A stretch of DNA of 64,000 bases from Gammaproteobacteria bacterium (GCA_030427085.1 JAUHXH010000001.1:806001-870000), one strand, 5' to 3'. Counted from the first letter of the stretch, positions 8,577 through 17,259 are shown. A program made the numbers and translations. The notes: generated by a model not told the origin, from the letters alone.

Positions 8577-9593
8577 ATGAACCAAGCCTTTACTCCACCG
8601 CGCGAGGAACATCCCTTCGCACCCTACGTGCGCATTCTCGGCAAGGGCAAGACGGGCAGCCGTTCGCTTAACCGGGACGAGGCGCGCACCGCCTTTGGCA
8701 TGATCCTCGCCGGCGAGGTGGAACCACTGCAGTTGGGCGCCTTCCTGATGCTCCTGCGAGTCAAGGAGGAAACCGGCGAAGAACTGGCTGGCTTTGTGGA
8801 TGCCTGCCGCGCTGCCCTGCCTCAGCCGCCAACAGGTTTAAGTGCTGACCTGGACTGGTCCAGCTACGCCGGCAAACGGCATCAGCACCCCTGGTTTGTG
8901 TTGTCCCAATTGCTGTTGGCACAGGGGGGCTACCGGGTGCTCACCCACGGCTCCGACGGGCACACGCAAGGCAGACTGTACACCGAGCAGGTTTACCGTG
9001 CGCTCGGTCTTCCCGTTGCCGACGATTGGAATACCGTAACGACCGCACTGGCAGATCGCAGCCTGTGTTATTTCCCCTTGCGTGCACTGTGCCCCGCGCT
9101 GCACGACATAATCCAACTGCGCCCCTTGCTGGGCCTGCGCTCCCCGGTCAATACACTGACTCGAATGCTCAATCCTCTCGGTGCACCTTGCAGCCTGCAG
9201 AGTATTTTCCATCCTGCTTATGCGGCACTCCATCAGGAAGCGGATCGCCTTCTGGGCCAGCAGTTCGCCGCCGTGTTCAAAGGTGAGAGCGGCGAGGTTG
9301 AAATCAAACCCCATGCGCAGGTGAAAGTGCTGTGTTTGACGCCTGATGGCACACACGAAGTACAGTGGCCCCGCCATATTTCGGAACGCGTACCCGCCGT
9401 TGCCGAGCCCGCCGTAGAGCCGCTGCGACAACTGTGGCGCGGCGAACTGGACGATGCTTACGGACTGCGCGCCACAATCGACACTGCCGCAACCGCCCTG
9501 CTCCTGCTAACCGACGAACGCGAGCCTGCGCGCGCAATGGCGCAAGCTGAGCAGCTGTGGCAGGCACGCGACCGCGACGCACTGGACCACTGA
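8577..9593 (+). CDS. ybiB: YbiB/TrpD2 family protein (glycosyltransferase fold)
   Basis: This 338-residue protein resembles anthranilate phosphoribosyltransferase: an N-terminal helical domain (NRDEARTAFGMILAGEVEPLQLGAFLMLLR) followed by the nucleoside-phosphorylase-like domain with LTHGSDGHTQGR and NPLGAPCS. E. coli YbiB (TrpD2) is a DNA/RNA-binding protein without TrpD activity. No trp genes are nearby, and in Pseudomonas the same gene follows tusE. It starts 3 nt after the tusE stop. Confidence 0.82.
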   Translation: MNQAFTPPREEHPFAPYVRILGKGKTGSRSLNRDEARTAFGMILAGEVEPLQLGAFLMLLRVKEETGEELAGFVDACRAALPQPPTGLSADLDWSSYAGKRHQHPWFVLSQLLLAQGGYRVLTHGSDGHTQGRLYTEQVYRALGLPVADDWNTVTTALADRSLCYFPLRALCPALHDIIQLRPLLGLRSPVNTLTRMLNPLGAPCSLQSIFHPAYAALHQEADRLLGQQFAAVFKGESGEVEIKPHAQVKVLCLTPDGTHEVQWPRHISERVPAVAEPAVEPLRQLWRGELDDAYGLRATIDTAATALLLLTDEREPARAMAQAEQLWQARDRDALDH

Positions 9594-9594
9594 T

Positions 9595-10689
9595 ATGCCC
9601 CTGAGTCAGGTTGACCCGGAGAATTACCCGGCGCTGCTCGATGCCAAAAGCATTGAGGTACAGTCTGTTTTCGATGGGCTGACAATGCCTTCGCCTACCA
9701 TAGTAGCCTCGCCGCCGACGGGCTTTCGTATGCGAGCCGAGTTTCGCATGTGGCACGATGGCGATGCGCTGGACTACGTCATGTTCCATCGCGATGCACC
9801 GAAAGACCCTGTGCCCATTCACGAATTTGTGATCGCCCACCCCACCATTCAAGCGCTGATGCCAACACTGCGCGAGCGCTTGAAAAATGAGGCCGAGCTG
9901 CGTCGCAAACTATTCCAGGTGGAATTTCTCAGCACGCTGTCAGGGGAAATGCTCGTTACGCTGATTTACCACCGCCCTCTAACCACGGAGTGGGAGGAGC
10001 AGGCCCGGGCACTGGCGGCAGACCTGGACATTCTGCTCATCGGCCGCAGCCGCAAGCAAAAAATCGTATTGGAGCGTGATTACGTCAACGAGTGCCTGCC
10101 CATCCACGGGCGGGACTTTCACTATCGTCAGTACGAACAGGGCTTCACTCAACCCAATGCGCGGGTAAACATTGCCATGATCGAATGGGCCTGCAACCAC
10201 GCGGCTACGCTGGATGGCGACCTGCTGGAGTTATACTGCGGCAACGGCAACTTCACCTTACCGCTGTCGCTACACTTCGACTCGGTGGTAGCTACCGAAC
10301 TGGCAAAGGTTTCTGTGCGCTCCGCCCAGCATAACCTCGAACGGAATCAGATTGAGAATGTAGAAATCATTCGGCTGTCAGCCGAGGAAACCAGCCAGGC
10401 GATGGCCAACGTTCGCCCCTTCCGGCGCCTGGCTCACCTTCCCCGCCCGCTAAGCGAGTTCGATTTGCGCACGGTGCTGGTGGACCCGCCCAGGGCGGGC
10501 CTGGACCCACAGACCTGCGAGATGGTGCAGGGCTTTGAGCGAATTCTCTATATTTCCTGCAACCCCCACACCCTGGCCGACAACCTGCGGCAATTGGACA
10601 ACACGCATGAAGTGGTGGACTTCGCGCTGTTTGACCAGTTTCCCTACACCCACCATATGGAGTGCGGTGTACTGCTCCGCCGCCGGTAA
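9595..10689 (+). CDS. trmA: tRNA (uracil-54-C5)-methyltransferase
   Basis: TrmA makes ribothymidine at position 54 in the T-loop of tRNAs. The 364-residue protein has the SAM-binding motif [15 protein letters not shown] (about residue 215), the motif VDPPRAGLD (about 297) and the catalytic cysteine in [15 protein letters not shown] (about residue 323). The length matches E. coli TrmA (366). It starts 1 nt after ybiB, so it belongs to the tus-ybiB-trmA run of genes with tRNA-modification functions. Confidence 0.95.
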   Translation: MPLSQVDPENYPALLDAKSIEVQSVFDGLTMPSPTIVASPPTGFRMRAEFRMWHDGDALDYVMFHRDAPKDPVPIHEFVIAHPTIQALMPTLRERLKNEAELRRKLFQVEFLSTLSGEMLVTLIYHRPLTTEWEEQARALAADLDILLIGRSRKQKIVLERDYVNECLPIHGRDFHYRQYEQGFTQPNARVNIAMIEWACNHAATLDGDLLELYCGNGNFTLPLSLHFDSVVATELAKVSVRSAQHNLERNQIENVEIIRLSAEETSQAMANVRPFRRLAHLPRPLSEFDLRTVLVDPPRAGLDPQTCEMVQGFERILYISCNPHTLADNLRQLDNTHEVVDFALFDQFPYTHHMECGVLLRRR

Positions 10690-10748
10690 CGGCAGTCTGG
10701 CTCAGCAGCCACTATACTCAAGCTATCCACACACAGGGTGGGCAGACC

Positions 10749-11033
10749 ATGAACCGTGAAAAACTGGCACAGGCCGCGATCGAGGAACACCTTGCCCAAC
10801 TGAATGACTGGGCGATCGACCAGGGCAAGCTCTACCGTCACTTCGTGTTCAGTAACTTCATCGAGGCCTTTGGCTTTATGTCGCAGGTGGCCCTGCTGGC
10901 GGAAACGATGAATCACCACCCAGAGTGGAGTAACGTCTATAACCGGGTGGAGATTTACCTTACTACCCACGACGCGGGCGGTATCACCGAGTTGGACTTC
11001 GCACTTGCGAAGCAAATTGAAACGCTGATCTAG
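10749..11033 (+). CDS. phhB: 4a-hydroxytetrahydrobiopterin dehydratase (PCD)
   Basis: This 94-residue protein has the pterin-4a-carbinolamine dehydratase pattern [21 protein letters not shown] (active-site His pair HHPEW). The enzyme recycles tetrahydrobiopterin after aromatic amino-acid hydroxylation. No phenylalanine hydroxylase gene is nearby. The start at 10749 matches the family N-terminus, and a possible -10 box TATACT lies at 10713-10718. Its stop overlaps the convergent gene by 4 bp. Confidence 0.93.
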   Translation: MNREKLAQAAIEEHLAQLNDWAIDQGKLYRHFVFSNFIEAFGFMSQVALLAETMNHHPEWSNVYNRVEIYLTTHDAGGITELDFALAKQIETLI

Positions 11034-11941
11034 CGGCGAATGCCGAAGGCCAATAATCCACGACCCAGCACTTCATCCAGACGATCAGCGTCAGCCGCAT
11101 TAATTTCCAGGTGACGTAACTTCAACTGACCATACAGTTCTCGCCGCCGCAGCCTCGCCGCCAGGGTGCTCGCCGTATCCTGGCCCTCCCAGCAGTCGAT
11201 GTAGATGCTACCTTCCGGCAGGTAGAAGTCAGCTACCGACTCTTCCTCGGTCGGTAATTGCCGTCGATGCGCGTGAGCCAATTGCGCCAGATACAACCAA
11301 TTGCACACCTGAAGTTGTAAGGGCGAGTCCAGCACGTGTCCATCAATAGCACGCAGTTCGCTTGCAACCGGCGCTGCGGGTTGGGAAAACAGGTCCGGCG
11401 CTTCCGCACTTTGTTCTGAAGGTTCCTTTGCCTTCCCACATGCCAACTGCGCGGCCTGGGCGCTGAGTTCCCGGTGGACTACCGGATGGTCCACCAGCTC
11501 GTGAGGCCAGTTCACGTAGAACGCGCCACTACTGTTACTTTCCTGCTGCTGCCCGCCAAGGGATTTGCCCAGCTGCGTGAGCTCCCAACCCAGAATGCTG
11601 TGTTGTTGCAGGCCCAATTCCGCCAGCGCCCGGTTGATCTGACGGGGGTGTAACTGAGGGTAGTAACGCACCATACCTCGCGCGGTAATGCGCTGATCGG
11701 ATTCGATGCCCGCCACCAGTTTGTGCTGCGCGAGTGACTCCGGCCAAACGATGTAACGTCCGTAGCGCTTGCTATGCTGGTAGCTGCCGCCCTCAAACTC
11801 TCCGTGGGGCGTGAGCACCCAGTTGTCCTCATGGCGGCGCACCCAGCCAAAATCCTGCAGCGAGGCAAACAATTGCTTCGCTGGAATCTCCAGCTTTCGC
11901 GCCAACGCCGAGGTTGAGAGTTTTTCCGCTTCGCGCGCCAT
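11030..11941 (-). CDS. Uncharacterised protein with winged-helix-like N-terminus and possible nuclease-like C-terminus
   Basis: I do not recognise this 303-residue protein as a named family. Residues 8-45 look like a helix-turn-helix ([20 protein letters not shown]) with a W-rich wing, similar to the small winged helices of phage antirepressor C-termini. A second similar unit may lie at 85-125. The C-terminus has [18 protein letters not shown] (D238, D249) and then K274, spaced roughly like a PD-(D/E)xK nuclease core, though the match is weak. It lies downstream of the dUTPase gene (4-nt gap) and is probably co-transcribed with it. Confidence 0.6.
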   Translation of the reverse strand: MAREAEKLSTSALARKLEIPAKQLFASLQDFGWVRRHEDNWVLTPHGEFEGGSYQHSKRYGRYIVWPESLAQHKLVAGIESDQRITARGMVRYYPQLHPRQINRALAELGLQQHSILGWELTQLGKSLGGQQQESNSSGAFYVNWPHELVDHPVVHRELSAQAAQLACGKAKEPSEQSAEAPDLFSQPAAPVASELRAIDGHVLDSPLQLQVCNWLYLAQLAHAHRRQLPTEEESVADFYLPEGSIYIDCWEGQDTASTLAARLRRRELYGQLKLRHLEINAADADRLDEVLGRGLLAFGIRR

Positions 11942-11945
11942 GGCT

Positions 11946-12575
11946 TCAGTGGGCTGCTACCGCATCCTGATAGCGTGCCGCCAGGCCCTGATATACACGG
12001 TCGGCGTAATCCTCAGCCCCACTATCCAGTGCCGCCAGAATTTCTACCAGATGTTCGTTGTCTTCCCGGCCCTGCCAGTTCTTCACGTAGGTACCGTCCT
12101 TGTAACCGTGGTCCTGGCGGAAGAAATTGAGCACATTTTTGCCCACGTAACGGCTGTATAGACTGTCGAAGTCCAGCTCAGATGCCAACATCAGGCTCCA
12201 GAAGCGAGCCACGGAGAAACTGCGGGTCTCAAGGCAGTGCAGCGCCAGTGCTTCAGTGGCTTCGCGGACGCCCTCACCACTGGGAGTGAATCCATCGAGT
12301 TCGGCGACCATGCCGTCTGCTATACCTTCAATGTCCTTACCGGGCACGAACAGCGCCGACATACCGAAGTGCCAGATGTCGATTACCTCCAACTGCACCT
12401 GGTCCAGATCCGGCGTCTGCTTCTTCCACCACTTGTAACCGTAATGCTCGATCAGTTCGCCGCACTCAATCCACGTAGCGCGATACCACTCATAATTCTG
12501 CTCAATCCACTGTGGATGAACCCGGGTGTTCATGCTGTTTTGCATCTGCAGCATGTTGATGAAGGCTTGTTTCAA
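11946..12575 (-). CDS. All-alpha (dimeric) dUTP diphosphatase
   Basis: The 209-residue protein matches dUTPase_2: VHPQWIEQNYEWYRATWIE, HYGYKWWKKQ and the metal-binding helix EVIDIWHFGMSA (about residues 62-73). These enzymes hydrolyse dUTP (and dUDP) to dUMP, and are unrelated to the trimeric Dut family. The start chosen is TTG at 12575 (KQAFINMLQMQ), because family members usually begin with MKxAL.xML; an ATG 21 nt downstream is an alternative. Confidence 0.85.
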   Translation of the reverse strand: MKQAFINMLQMQNSMNTRVHPQWIEQNYEWYRATWIECGELIEHYGYKWWKKQTPDLDQVQLEVIDIWHFGMSALFVPGKDIEGIADGMVAELDGFTPSGEGVREATEALALHCLETRSFSVARFWSLMLASELDFDSLYSRYVGKNVLNFFRQDHGYKDGTYVKNWQGREDNEHLVEILAALDSGAEDYADRVYQGLAARYQDAVAAH

Positions 12576-12666
12576 TGTACTGGTCTCAGGGGGAAAACGC
12601 TGGAGGTTAGCAGTGTTGGGGACGCAGTGCCATATGAGCCGTTGGTAACGAGGCCGCCAATCCCAA

Positions 12667-13041
12667 TCAGATCTGGTGGCTTCCCAAAACCAAGGCCAGC
12701 ACCTGACAAGCCACAGCCACCCAGAAGAACTGGCGGTCTCTGACAGTCAGGATCGCATCGTCCAACTCTTCCATCGACCTCGACAAAAAAACCGCCGTGT
12801 TCTGATACATGAACACGGCGAACGGCAGGCACCCCAAGTAGAACACCAAATATGGCAGTTCCTGACGAAACCACGACAAACTGACCATCACCAAAGAGAT
12901 CAAGCCAAACCCGATGGCGATCGCACGAGCGCCTCGTTTTGATACCTGTATCACTGTGAGCCCTGGGTATTCATTGAATACTGCCCCCTGAACACAAGCT
13001 ATCATCAGCCTGTGCCCAGTTCTAACCGTGGGATCAGCCAT
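12667..13041 (-). CDS. Hypothetical small membrane protein
   Basis: With the ATG at 13041 (MADPTVRTGHRLMIACVQG) the protein has 124 residues and three hydrophobic stretches: about 43-60 (AIAIGFGLISLVMVSLSW), 66-85 (YLVFYLGCLPFAVFMYQ) and 107-121. Upstream TTG/GTG starts (to 13080) are possible. A short soluble segment between TM2 and TM3 (RSMEELDDAILTVRDRQ) may face the cytoplasm. I know no family for it. It lies between the dUTPase gene and mazEF. Confidence 0.5.
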   Translation of the reverse strand: MADPTVRTGHRLMIACVQGAVFNEYPGLTVIQVSKRGARAIAIGFGLISLVMVSLSWFRQELPYLVFYLGCLPFAVFMYQNTAVFLSRSMEELDDAILTVRDRQFFWVAVACQVLALVLGSHQI

Positions 13042-13117
13042 TTTTGACCAGAGAGGAGCGAGCACAGAGGGGTGGATCAATTATCAAAGCCAGATTCGAA
13101 GTTTCGACCCTGAGCGC

Positions 13118-13453
13118 TCAACTCACCAATAGACGAACCTTAGCCAGCACTTCCGCCACCACCGGTTCGGGCGCTCGTTCAATGAATCGCACTCCCCTGG
13201 CTTCCGGATCGATGACTTTCACCTGATGACAAAGCACGACCCCAACAGTTTCTGCGCCTGTCAGTCCGACTTCAAAGCCGTGACCTCGAACTTTAGAAGT
13301 GATCGGTGCCACCAACACCAGTTGGATTTTCTCGTTGAAAGGTTCAGGAGAAAGCACTAACGCGGGTCGCGGCATTTGCTGTTCGTGTCCCGCAGCCGGG
13401 TCGAAATTGGTGAAAACTATATCACCGCGCTTTGGTGTATACGGCCGCACCAC
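13118..13453 (-). CDS. mazF: MazF/PemK-family endoribonuclease toxin
   Basis: The 111-residue protein begins with KRGDIVFTNFDPAAGHEQQMPRPALVLSP, the MazF/PemK (CcdB-fold) signature, followed by VLVAPITSK. MazF toxins cleave single-stranded mRNA at short motifs and are neutralised by MazE. Translation starts with GTG at 13453, immediately after the mazE stop, with an AAGGAGG Shine-Dalgarno sequence inside the end of mazE, so the pair is coupled. Confidence 0.93.
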   Translation of the reverse strand: MVRPYTPKRGDIVFTNFDPAAGHEQQMPRPALVLSPEPFNEKIQLVLVAPITSKVRGHGFEVGLTGAETVGVVLCHQVKVIDPEARGVRFIERAPEPVVAEVLAKVRLLVS

Positions 13454-13711
13454 CTAGAGCACCTCCTTGCCCATGGGTTGATCGTCCAGCCACTGCTTGT
13501 CTTCCTCGCTCAGCCCCACCTTTGCCGGGGTGCAGGTAGACAACAGTTCCTCCAATGAAAACTCGGGCTCCCGAGAGGGACGAAGCATCAAACCACCTTC
13601 TACGACTTCAACCTCCAGCGACTGGCCGATTTCGCAGTCAATCTGCTGGAGCAATGCTCGCTGAAGCCGCACCGCTGCCCCATTGCCCCATTTCTGAATA
13701 GCGATTTTCAT
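13454..13711 (-). CDS. mazE: MazE-family antitoxin
   Basis: The 85-residue antitoxin has an AbrB-type DNA-binding N-terminus (KIAIQKWGNGAAVRLQRALL) and an acidic C-terminus (SEEDKQWLDDQPMGKEVL) that would bind MazF. The ATG at 13711 is preceded by GGAGG at a spacing of 10 nt and puts the DNA-binding strand at the N-terminus; an upstream extension to 13789 is not needed. Two copies of an AACATTGTT-centred palindrome lie directly upstream. Confidence 0.9.
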   Translation of the reverse strand: MKIAIQKWGNGAAVRLQRALLQQIDCEIGQSLEVEVVEGGLMLRPSREPEFSLEELLSTCTPAKVGLSEEDKQWLDDQPMGKEVL

Positions 13712-13726
13712 AGCACTCACACCTCC

Positions 13727-13780
13727 GTATAAACAATGTTTACACGGTAGCAGTGCCGCCCTGGCGTTGCAACAATGTTG
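13727..13780 (-). promoter_or_regulatory. Two tandem AACATTGTT palindromes upstream of mazE
   Basis: Plus-strand positions 13727-13743 (GTATAAACAATGTTTAC) and 13770-13780 (CAACAATGTTG) share the core AACAATGTT, 39 bp apart. They bracket the expected mazE promoter region. MazE-MazF complexes usually repress their own promoter at such repeats, so autoregulatory operators are inferred. Confidence 0.6.
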
Positions 13781-13891
13781 ATACAACAAATATAGGCCCG
13801 ACGGACGGATAGCAGCCCTCTCCTACTTCGCTCTCGGCGCGAGACTACTGCCAGGAGGCAGGTTAGAGATAAAGAGAAGAAAGCCTGAGGT

Positions 13892-14326
13892 CTATCTCGC
13901 ATCTCGCCAAAACAGAAGCGCTCCCCACCAACAAATGGCACAGACTAAAGACAAGCCAGCTAATGGGACGATCGTACCAGCCGCTTCGCTCACTATCGCT
14001 ACAGTGCCGATACCAAGTTGCTTCAGTGATCGGTTAGTGCGATTGTATTTTATGGAGATAGTGCCACCTACGATGTCTCGCAATACAGCCAATTTACGGC
14101 AGGAATAGCCGATAGTCTTCAGCTCGTGCCTAGCGCCCTTAGCATCTCTGAATACCAGACGATGAGAATCAATTCGGCCTCGATCAGTACATGCATATTC
14201 CAGTAACTGGACACTGCCCGAAAAAATATCCGGACGGATGAAATTGTTATAAGTGTACCCAACAATAAAAACCAGGCTCACAATTATGAAAAAGACCGCT
14301 GTAATCCTCTTTATCACTCGTATCAT
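13892..14326 (-). CDS. Hypothetical protein with terminal membrane segments
   Basis: This 144-residue protein has an N-terminal hydrophobic segment (residues 8-26, TAVFFIIVSLVFIVGYTYN) and a C-terminal one (about 115-138, PLAGLSLVCAICWWGALLFW). Between them is a soluble part with a conserved-looking SGSVQLLEYACTDRGR and RHELKTIGYSCRK. The layout recalls DUF3592-like proteins, but I cannot assign it. The codons are more A/T-rich than in neighbouring core genes, hinting at recent acquisition. Confidence 0.5.
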   Translation of the reverse strand: MIRVIKRITAVFFIIVSLVFIVGYTYNNFIRPDIFSGSVQLLEYACTDRGRIDSHRLVFRDAKGARHELKTIGYSCRKLAVLRDIVGGTISIKYNRTNRSLKQLGIGTVAIVSEAAGTIVPLAGLSLVCAICWWGALLFWRDAR

Positions 14327-14464
14327 TAGCTTTTTCCTTACCTCACAGGCACGGTTCCTGGTGGATCAAGACAGCCATCTACCATCGAGCCGGAGTTGGT
14401 GTTCCTCCACTGTAAAAACAAGATGATCGCTCAAGGTGCGCCGCTGAATCGGATTTCTAGGATG

Positions 14465-14755
14465 CTATTCACCTGTATCGGCCTTTCCAGAGCAAGTAGT
14501 GCATCGATTGCTACGAAAATCATAACTGGAAAGGAATACTCCATAGCTTTCACCACAGCCAGGGCATCGACAAAGTAAAACCAGAGTAGAGGCGACAACC
14601 AACGCCAATACGGGGGCGACCAATTCGACTCCTATAGGAAGATCCACGTATAAGGATGTAAACACAATGGCAAACCATGTGAGTAGGATATTTCGTGGAT
14701 TGAGAAATTTCATAACTAAATAATTTCTGTAGTGCCCTACAGCGAGATTCTCCAT
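14465..14755 (-). CDS. Small membrane protein with C-terminal zinc ribbon
   Basis: The 96-residue protein has two hydrophobic stretches (about 23-38 and 43-61), followed by CPGC at 64-67 and CTTC at 85-88, a CxxC-x17-CxxC arrangement typical of a zinc ribbon on the cytoplasmic side. The start is uncertain: ATG at 14755, or ATG at 14713 (MKFLNPRN); neither has a clear Shine-Dalgarno sequence. Function unknown. It lies in an A/T-richer stretch next to tRNA-Leu. Confidence 0.5.
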   Translation of the reverse strand: MENLAVGHYRNYLVMKFLNPRNILLTWFAIVFTSLYVDLPIGVELVAPVLALVVASTLVLLCRCPGCGESYGVFLSSYDFRSNRCTTCSGKADTGE

Positions 14756-15041
14756 TTAGCTTAGAACATAAGTAATCGAAAAGATCCGAACAGAGTAACC
14801 AAAGCGTTACCGAGCGGATTCACTCTGATTATTCACCACCTTTTTTAGCTGGGAAACAGCGAGTCCAGGTTTCAGTACTTGGTGTGATAAGCCCGGAGCA
14901 GAACTATCCCAAGCGCTACTTTTTCAGGTGCCGAACCTACTCCACTCACGGTCAGCAAAAAACACAACGAAACGGAAAGGAGGCTCTTATTCAGGCCCAT
15001 TATCTCTCTAGGTTGAACGCCACATGTGGATCTTTTTGGGT
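14756..15041. other. A/T-rich spacer with no recognisable gene
   Basis: This 286-bp stretch is A/T-richer than the surroundings. I see no convincing gene on either strand; an open frame at 14884-15090 runs into the tRNA-Leu remnant and has no codon bias or start signal. Confidence 0.5.
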
Positions 15042-15090
15042 TGCCCGGAGCCGGAATCGATGGTCCGACATTTCGGCCGGCACGGCGTGA
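15042..15090 (-). repeat. Degenerate copy of the tRNA-Leu 3' end with a 16-nt insert
   Basis: Plus-strand 15042-15060 is a 19-nt exact copy of the tRNA-Leu 3' end at 15121-15139, 79 nt away. The copy is then interrupted by TGGTCCGACATTTCGG (15061-15076) and resumes with CCGGCACGGCGTGA, which matches the tRNA T-stem and variable arm (CCGGCACGCCGTA). The insert can form the hairpin CCGA-CATT-TCGG. Confidence 0.85.
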
Positions 15091-15117
15091 TGGTTTGTCA
15101 CTGAGGACTTGAAGTTA

Positions 15118-15205
15118 TGGTGCCCGGAGCCGGAATCGAACCGGCACGCCGTATTAGGGCGGGAGATTTTAAGTCTCCTGTGTCTACCAATTTCACCATC
15201 CGGGC
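15118..15205 (-). tRNA. tRNA-Leu (anticodon TAA)
   Basis: This is an 88-nt class II tRNA with acceptor stem GCCCGGA/TCCGGGC, anticodon loop CTTAAAA (TAA) inside GGAGA/TCTCC, a long variable arm, a GGTTCGATTCC T-arm and an encoded CCA (15120-15118). In E. coli and pseudomonads tRNA-Leu(TAA) follows tRNA-Gly and tRNA-Cys behind pgsA; here it stands alone about 29 kb from them, in the same orientation. Confidence 0.97.
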
Positions 15206-15239
15206 GGAAGGCAGGAAACCCGCAGCAGGCGGGCGCGGC

Positions 15240-15248
15240 ATCATAGCA
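15240..15248 (-). promoter_or_regulatory. Extended -10 promoter of tRNA-Leu
   Basis: On the minus strand TGCTATGAT (15248-15240) matches an extended -10 element about 35 nt upstream of the tRNA 5' end. No good -35 box is visible. Confidence 0.5.
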
Positions 15249-15432
15249 TAACCGCGCCGAGACTGGGGAGCCTGATTGCCTACCGGGATGTCGCTCTCAA
15301 ACTGATCAATTTTCATTCAATTTCAACCAGTTAACGCCCTCTTCTCAGAGCGAATCTCGTGCTGTTTCAGGGCCGCTTTTGCCTCGGCTCGTGCTACACT
15401 CCCGCGCGTATAATAATTTGACAGGTGCTTTT

Positions 15433-16785
15433 ATGGCCTCCTCTCGCGGCGAGTTCAGCTCGCGCTTTGGTTTTATCATGGCGGCTGCCGGCAGTGCGGT
15501 CGGCCTGGGCAATATCTGGGGCTTTCCTACCCAGGCGGCGTCCAATGGCGGCGCGGCATTCCTGCTGGTTTATCTCATCCTCGCCTTCTGCCTCGCCTAC
15601 CCGGCCCTGATGGCAGAACTGATCATCGGGCGGCACGCTCACGCCAACGCCGTGAATGCCCTGCGGACCATCTCGCCGGGCGCATTGAGTCGCAGAATTG
15701 GCACCGGGGTCGGTGTGGTCGGCTTTATTGTGGCCAGCCTGATATTGAGCTTCTACGCCATCGTAGCCGGCTGGATGATCGCCTTCTGTATCAGCTCCCT
15801 GTTGCAATTGGTTGGCTGGGGTGGCGGTGCCGAATGGCTGGTGAGTTTTGGCATGGAACGCAACGTGATCTTCATGTTGCTGTTCATGGCGCTCACCGTC
15901 GGGATTATCTCGGAAGGTGTGCATCAAGGTATCGAACGCTGGTCCTCGCGCCTGATGCCTGTGTTGCTGGTAACTCTGGTATTGCTGGTGGTGTACGTGC
16001 TGACCCTCGATGGCGCCACGGACGGACTGAAAGCCTATCTGCTGCCTGATTTCAGCCAGGTGCTGTCACCCAAACTGATCATCTCCGCGCTCGGCTCGGC
16101 CTTCTTCTCCCTGTCGCTGGGGGTTGGCACGATGCTGATTTACGGCTCCTACGTCAGTGACAAGGAAAACTTGCCCAGCTTGGGCGGCATGGTGACTTTG
16201 GTGGACATCTCCATCGCAGTGCTGGCCGGTTTCCTGGTACTGCCGGCAATGTACGTTGCCCTGCACAACGGTGTTGAAATCTTCAACGAAGCCGGAAATT
16301 TGATCTCGGAAGACACCCTGATCTTCACGGTACTACCCGCCCTGTTCGACACCATGGGGATCGCCGGGATTGTGGTATCGGTGCTGTTCTTCTTCCTGAT
16401 GAGCATTGCGGCCCTGACTTCCAGTATCTCCATGTTGGAGGTGCCGGTGGCCTACACCATCGAAGAGCACGGCCTGAGCCGCAAGAAGGCGGTATTTATC
16501 ATCGGCGGCCTCATCGCCCTGTGCAGCGTAGTGATTCTGGCCAACTTCAGCACCCTGTTCGGCCTGGTGATCGCGGTTACCACGCGCTACAGTCAGCCAC
16601 TGCTGGGCTTCATGTTCTGTGTGTATGCTGGCTGGGTATGGCACCGGGATAACCTGCTTGCGGAGTTACGCAAGGGTAACCCGGATGTGGAACAGGGCCT
16701 GTTCTGGAAGATCTGGCCCTGGTATGTGCGCGTAGTGTGCCCGCTGATTATTCTGGGTATCTTCGTACAGTCATTGTTTGGGTAA
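15433..16785 (+). CDS. Sodium-dependent transporter, NSS (SNF) family
   Basis: This 450-residue protein has about 11 membrane segments and belongs to the neurotransmitter:sodium symporter family, whose bacterial members import amino acids or indole with Na+. TM1 reads GSAVGLGNIWGFPTQAASNGG (residues 20-40). Position 30 is Gly where LeuT has the gate arginine R30, so this is a divergent subgroup. The ATG at 15433 was chosen because TM1 then begins at the usual distance; a TATAAT box lies at 15409-15414. Substrate unknown. Confidence 0.88.
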   Translation: MASSRGEFSSRFGFIMAAAGSAVGLGNIWGFPTQAASNGGAAFLLVYLILAFCLAYPALMAELIIGRHAHANAVNALRTISPGALSRRIGTGVGVVGFIVASLILSFYAIVAGWMIAFCISSLLQLVGWGGGAEWLVSFGMERNVIFMLLFMALTVGIISEGVHQGIERWSSRLMPVLLVTLVLLVVYVLTLDGATDGLKAYLLPDFSQVLSPKLIISALGSAFFSLSLGVGTMLIYGSYVSDKENLPSLGGMVTLVDISIAVLAGFLVLPAMYVALHNGVEIFNEAGNLISEDTLIFTVLPALFDTMGIAGIVVSVLFFFLMSIAALTSSISMLEVPVAYTIEEHGLSRKKAVFIIGGLIALCSVVILANFSTLFGLVIAVTTRYSQPLLGFMFCVYAGWVWHRDNLLAELRKGNPDVEQGLFWKIWPWYVRVVCPLIILGIFVQSLFG

Positions 16786-16797
16786 CCACATGGGGCG

Positions 16798-17259
16798 CTA
16801 ACGCGGCGCCCCGATCACGCCGGACTCTTCGATGCGCTGGGTGGGTATCAAGCCCCGAAAGTCGATCTTCGCTTTGAAGGTGTACTCCAGCGAATGCATC
16901 TCCTGGTGGCTCGTGCCAATACTGGTGAGGAAGCGGATCAACTCAATCATATTAAGGCCCGCTTCCAGCGTGACCTTTTCTGCGCTGTAGCCTTCGATGC
17001 GGGGTACCTCGTTGCTCACGCCGCTGATCAGGTCTTTGCCCTGCACTTCGATGTCGTAGCTGATACCGGCAATATCCAGGGCTTCGGCATTGGGATTCTG
17101 GATTTCGAGATCGATACGAAAACGAGGGCCACCACCCTGAGAGGGTAGGCTCTGGAAGTTCTCAAGGCTGACTTTGGGTGGGTCGAATTCCTTGGTCAGA
17201 CTGGCGCAGCCGCCAAGCACTACCGCAAGGAAAAGAATCGAGAGATATCGCATGCTCAT
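16798..17259 (-). CDS. LEA type 2 family lipoprotein
   Basis: The 153-residue protein has a lipoprotein signal (MSMRYLSILFLAVVLGGC, lipobox LGGC) and a WHy/LEA2 domain (residues about 30-150) with SLENFQSLPSQ, FRIDLEIQNPNAEALDIAGI and YDIEVQGKDLISG. Such proteins sit in the periplasm, attached to a membrane, and are associated with desiccation or stress in other organisms; the role here is not shown. Starts at 17253 or 17268 are also possible. Confidence 0.8.
   Translation of the reverse strand: MSMRYLSILFLAVVLGGCASLTKEFDPPKVSLENFQSLPSQGGGPRFRIDLEIQNPNAEALDIAGISYDIEVQGKDLISGVSNEVPRIEGYSAEKVTLEAGLNMIELIRFLTSIGTSHQEMHSLEYTFKAKIDFRGLIPTQRIEESGVIGAPR

Noticed and set aside
15098-15316. Open frame across tRNA-Leu
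   Set aside because: Its translation (MVKLVDTGDLKSPALIRRAG) is the typical false protein read from a tRNA-Leu gene.
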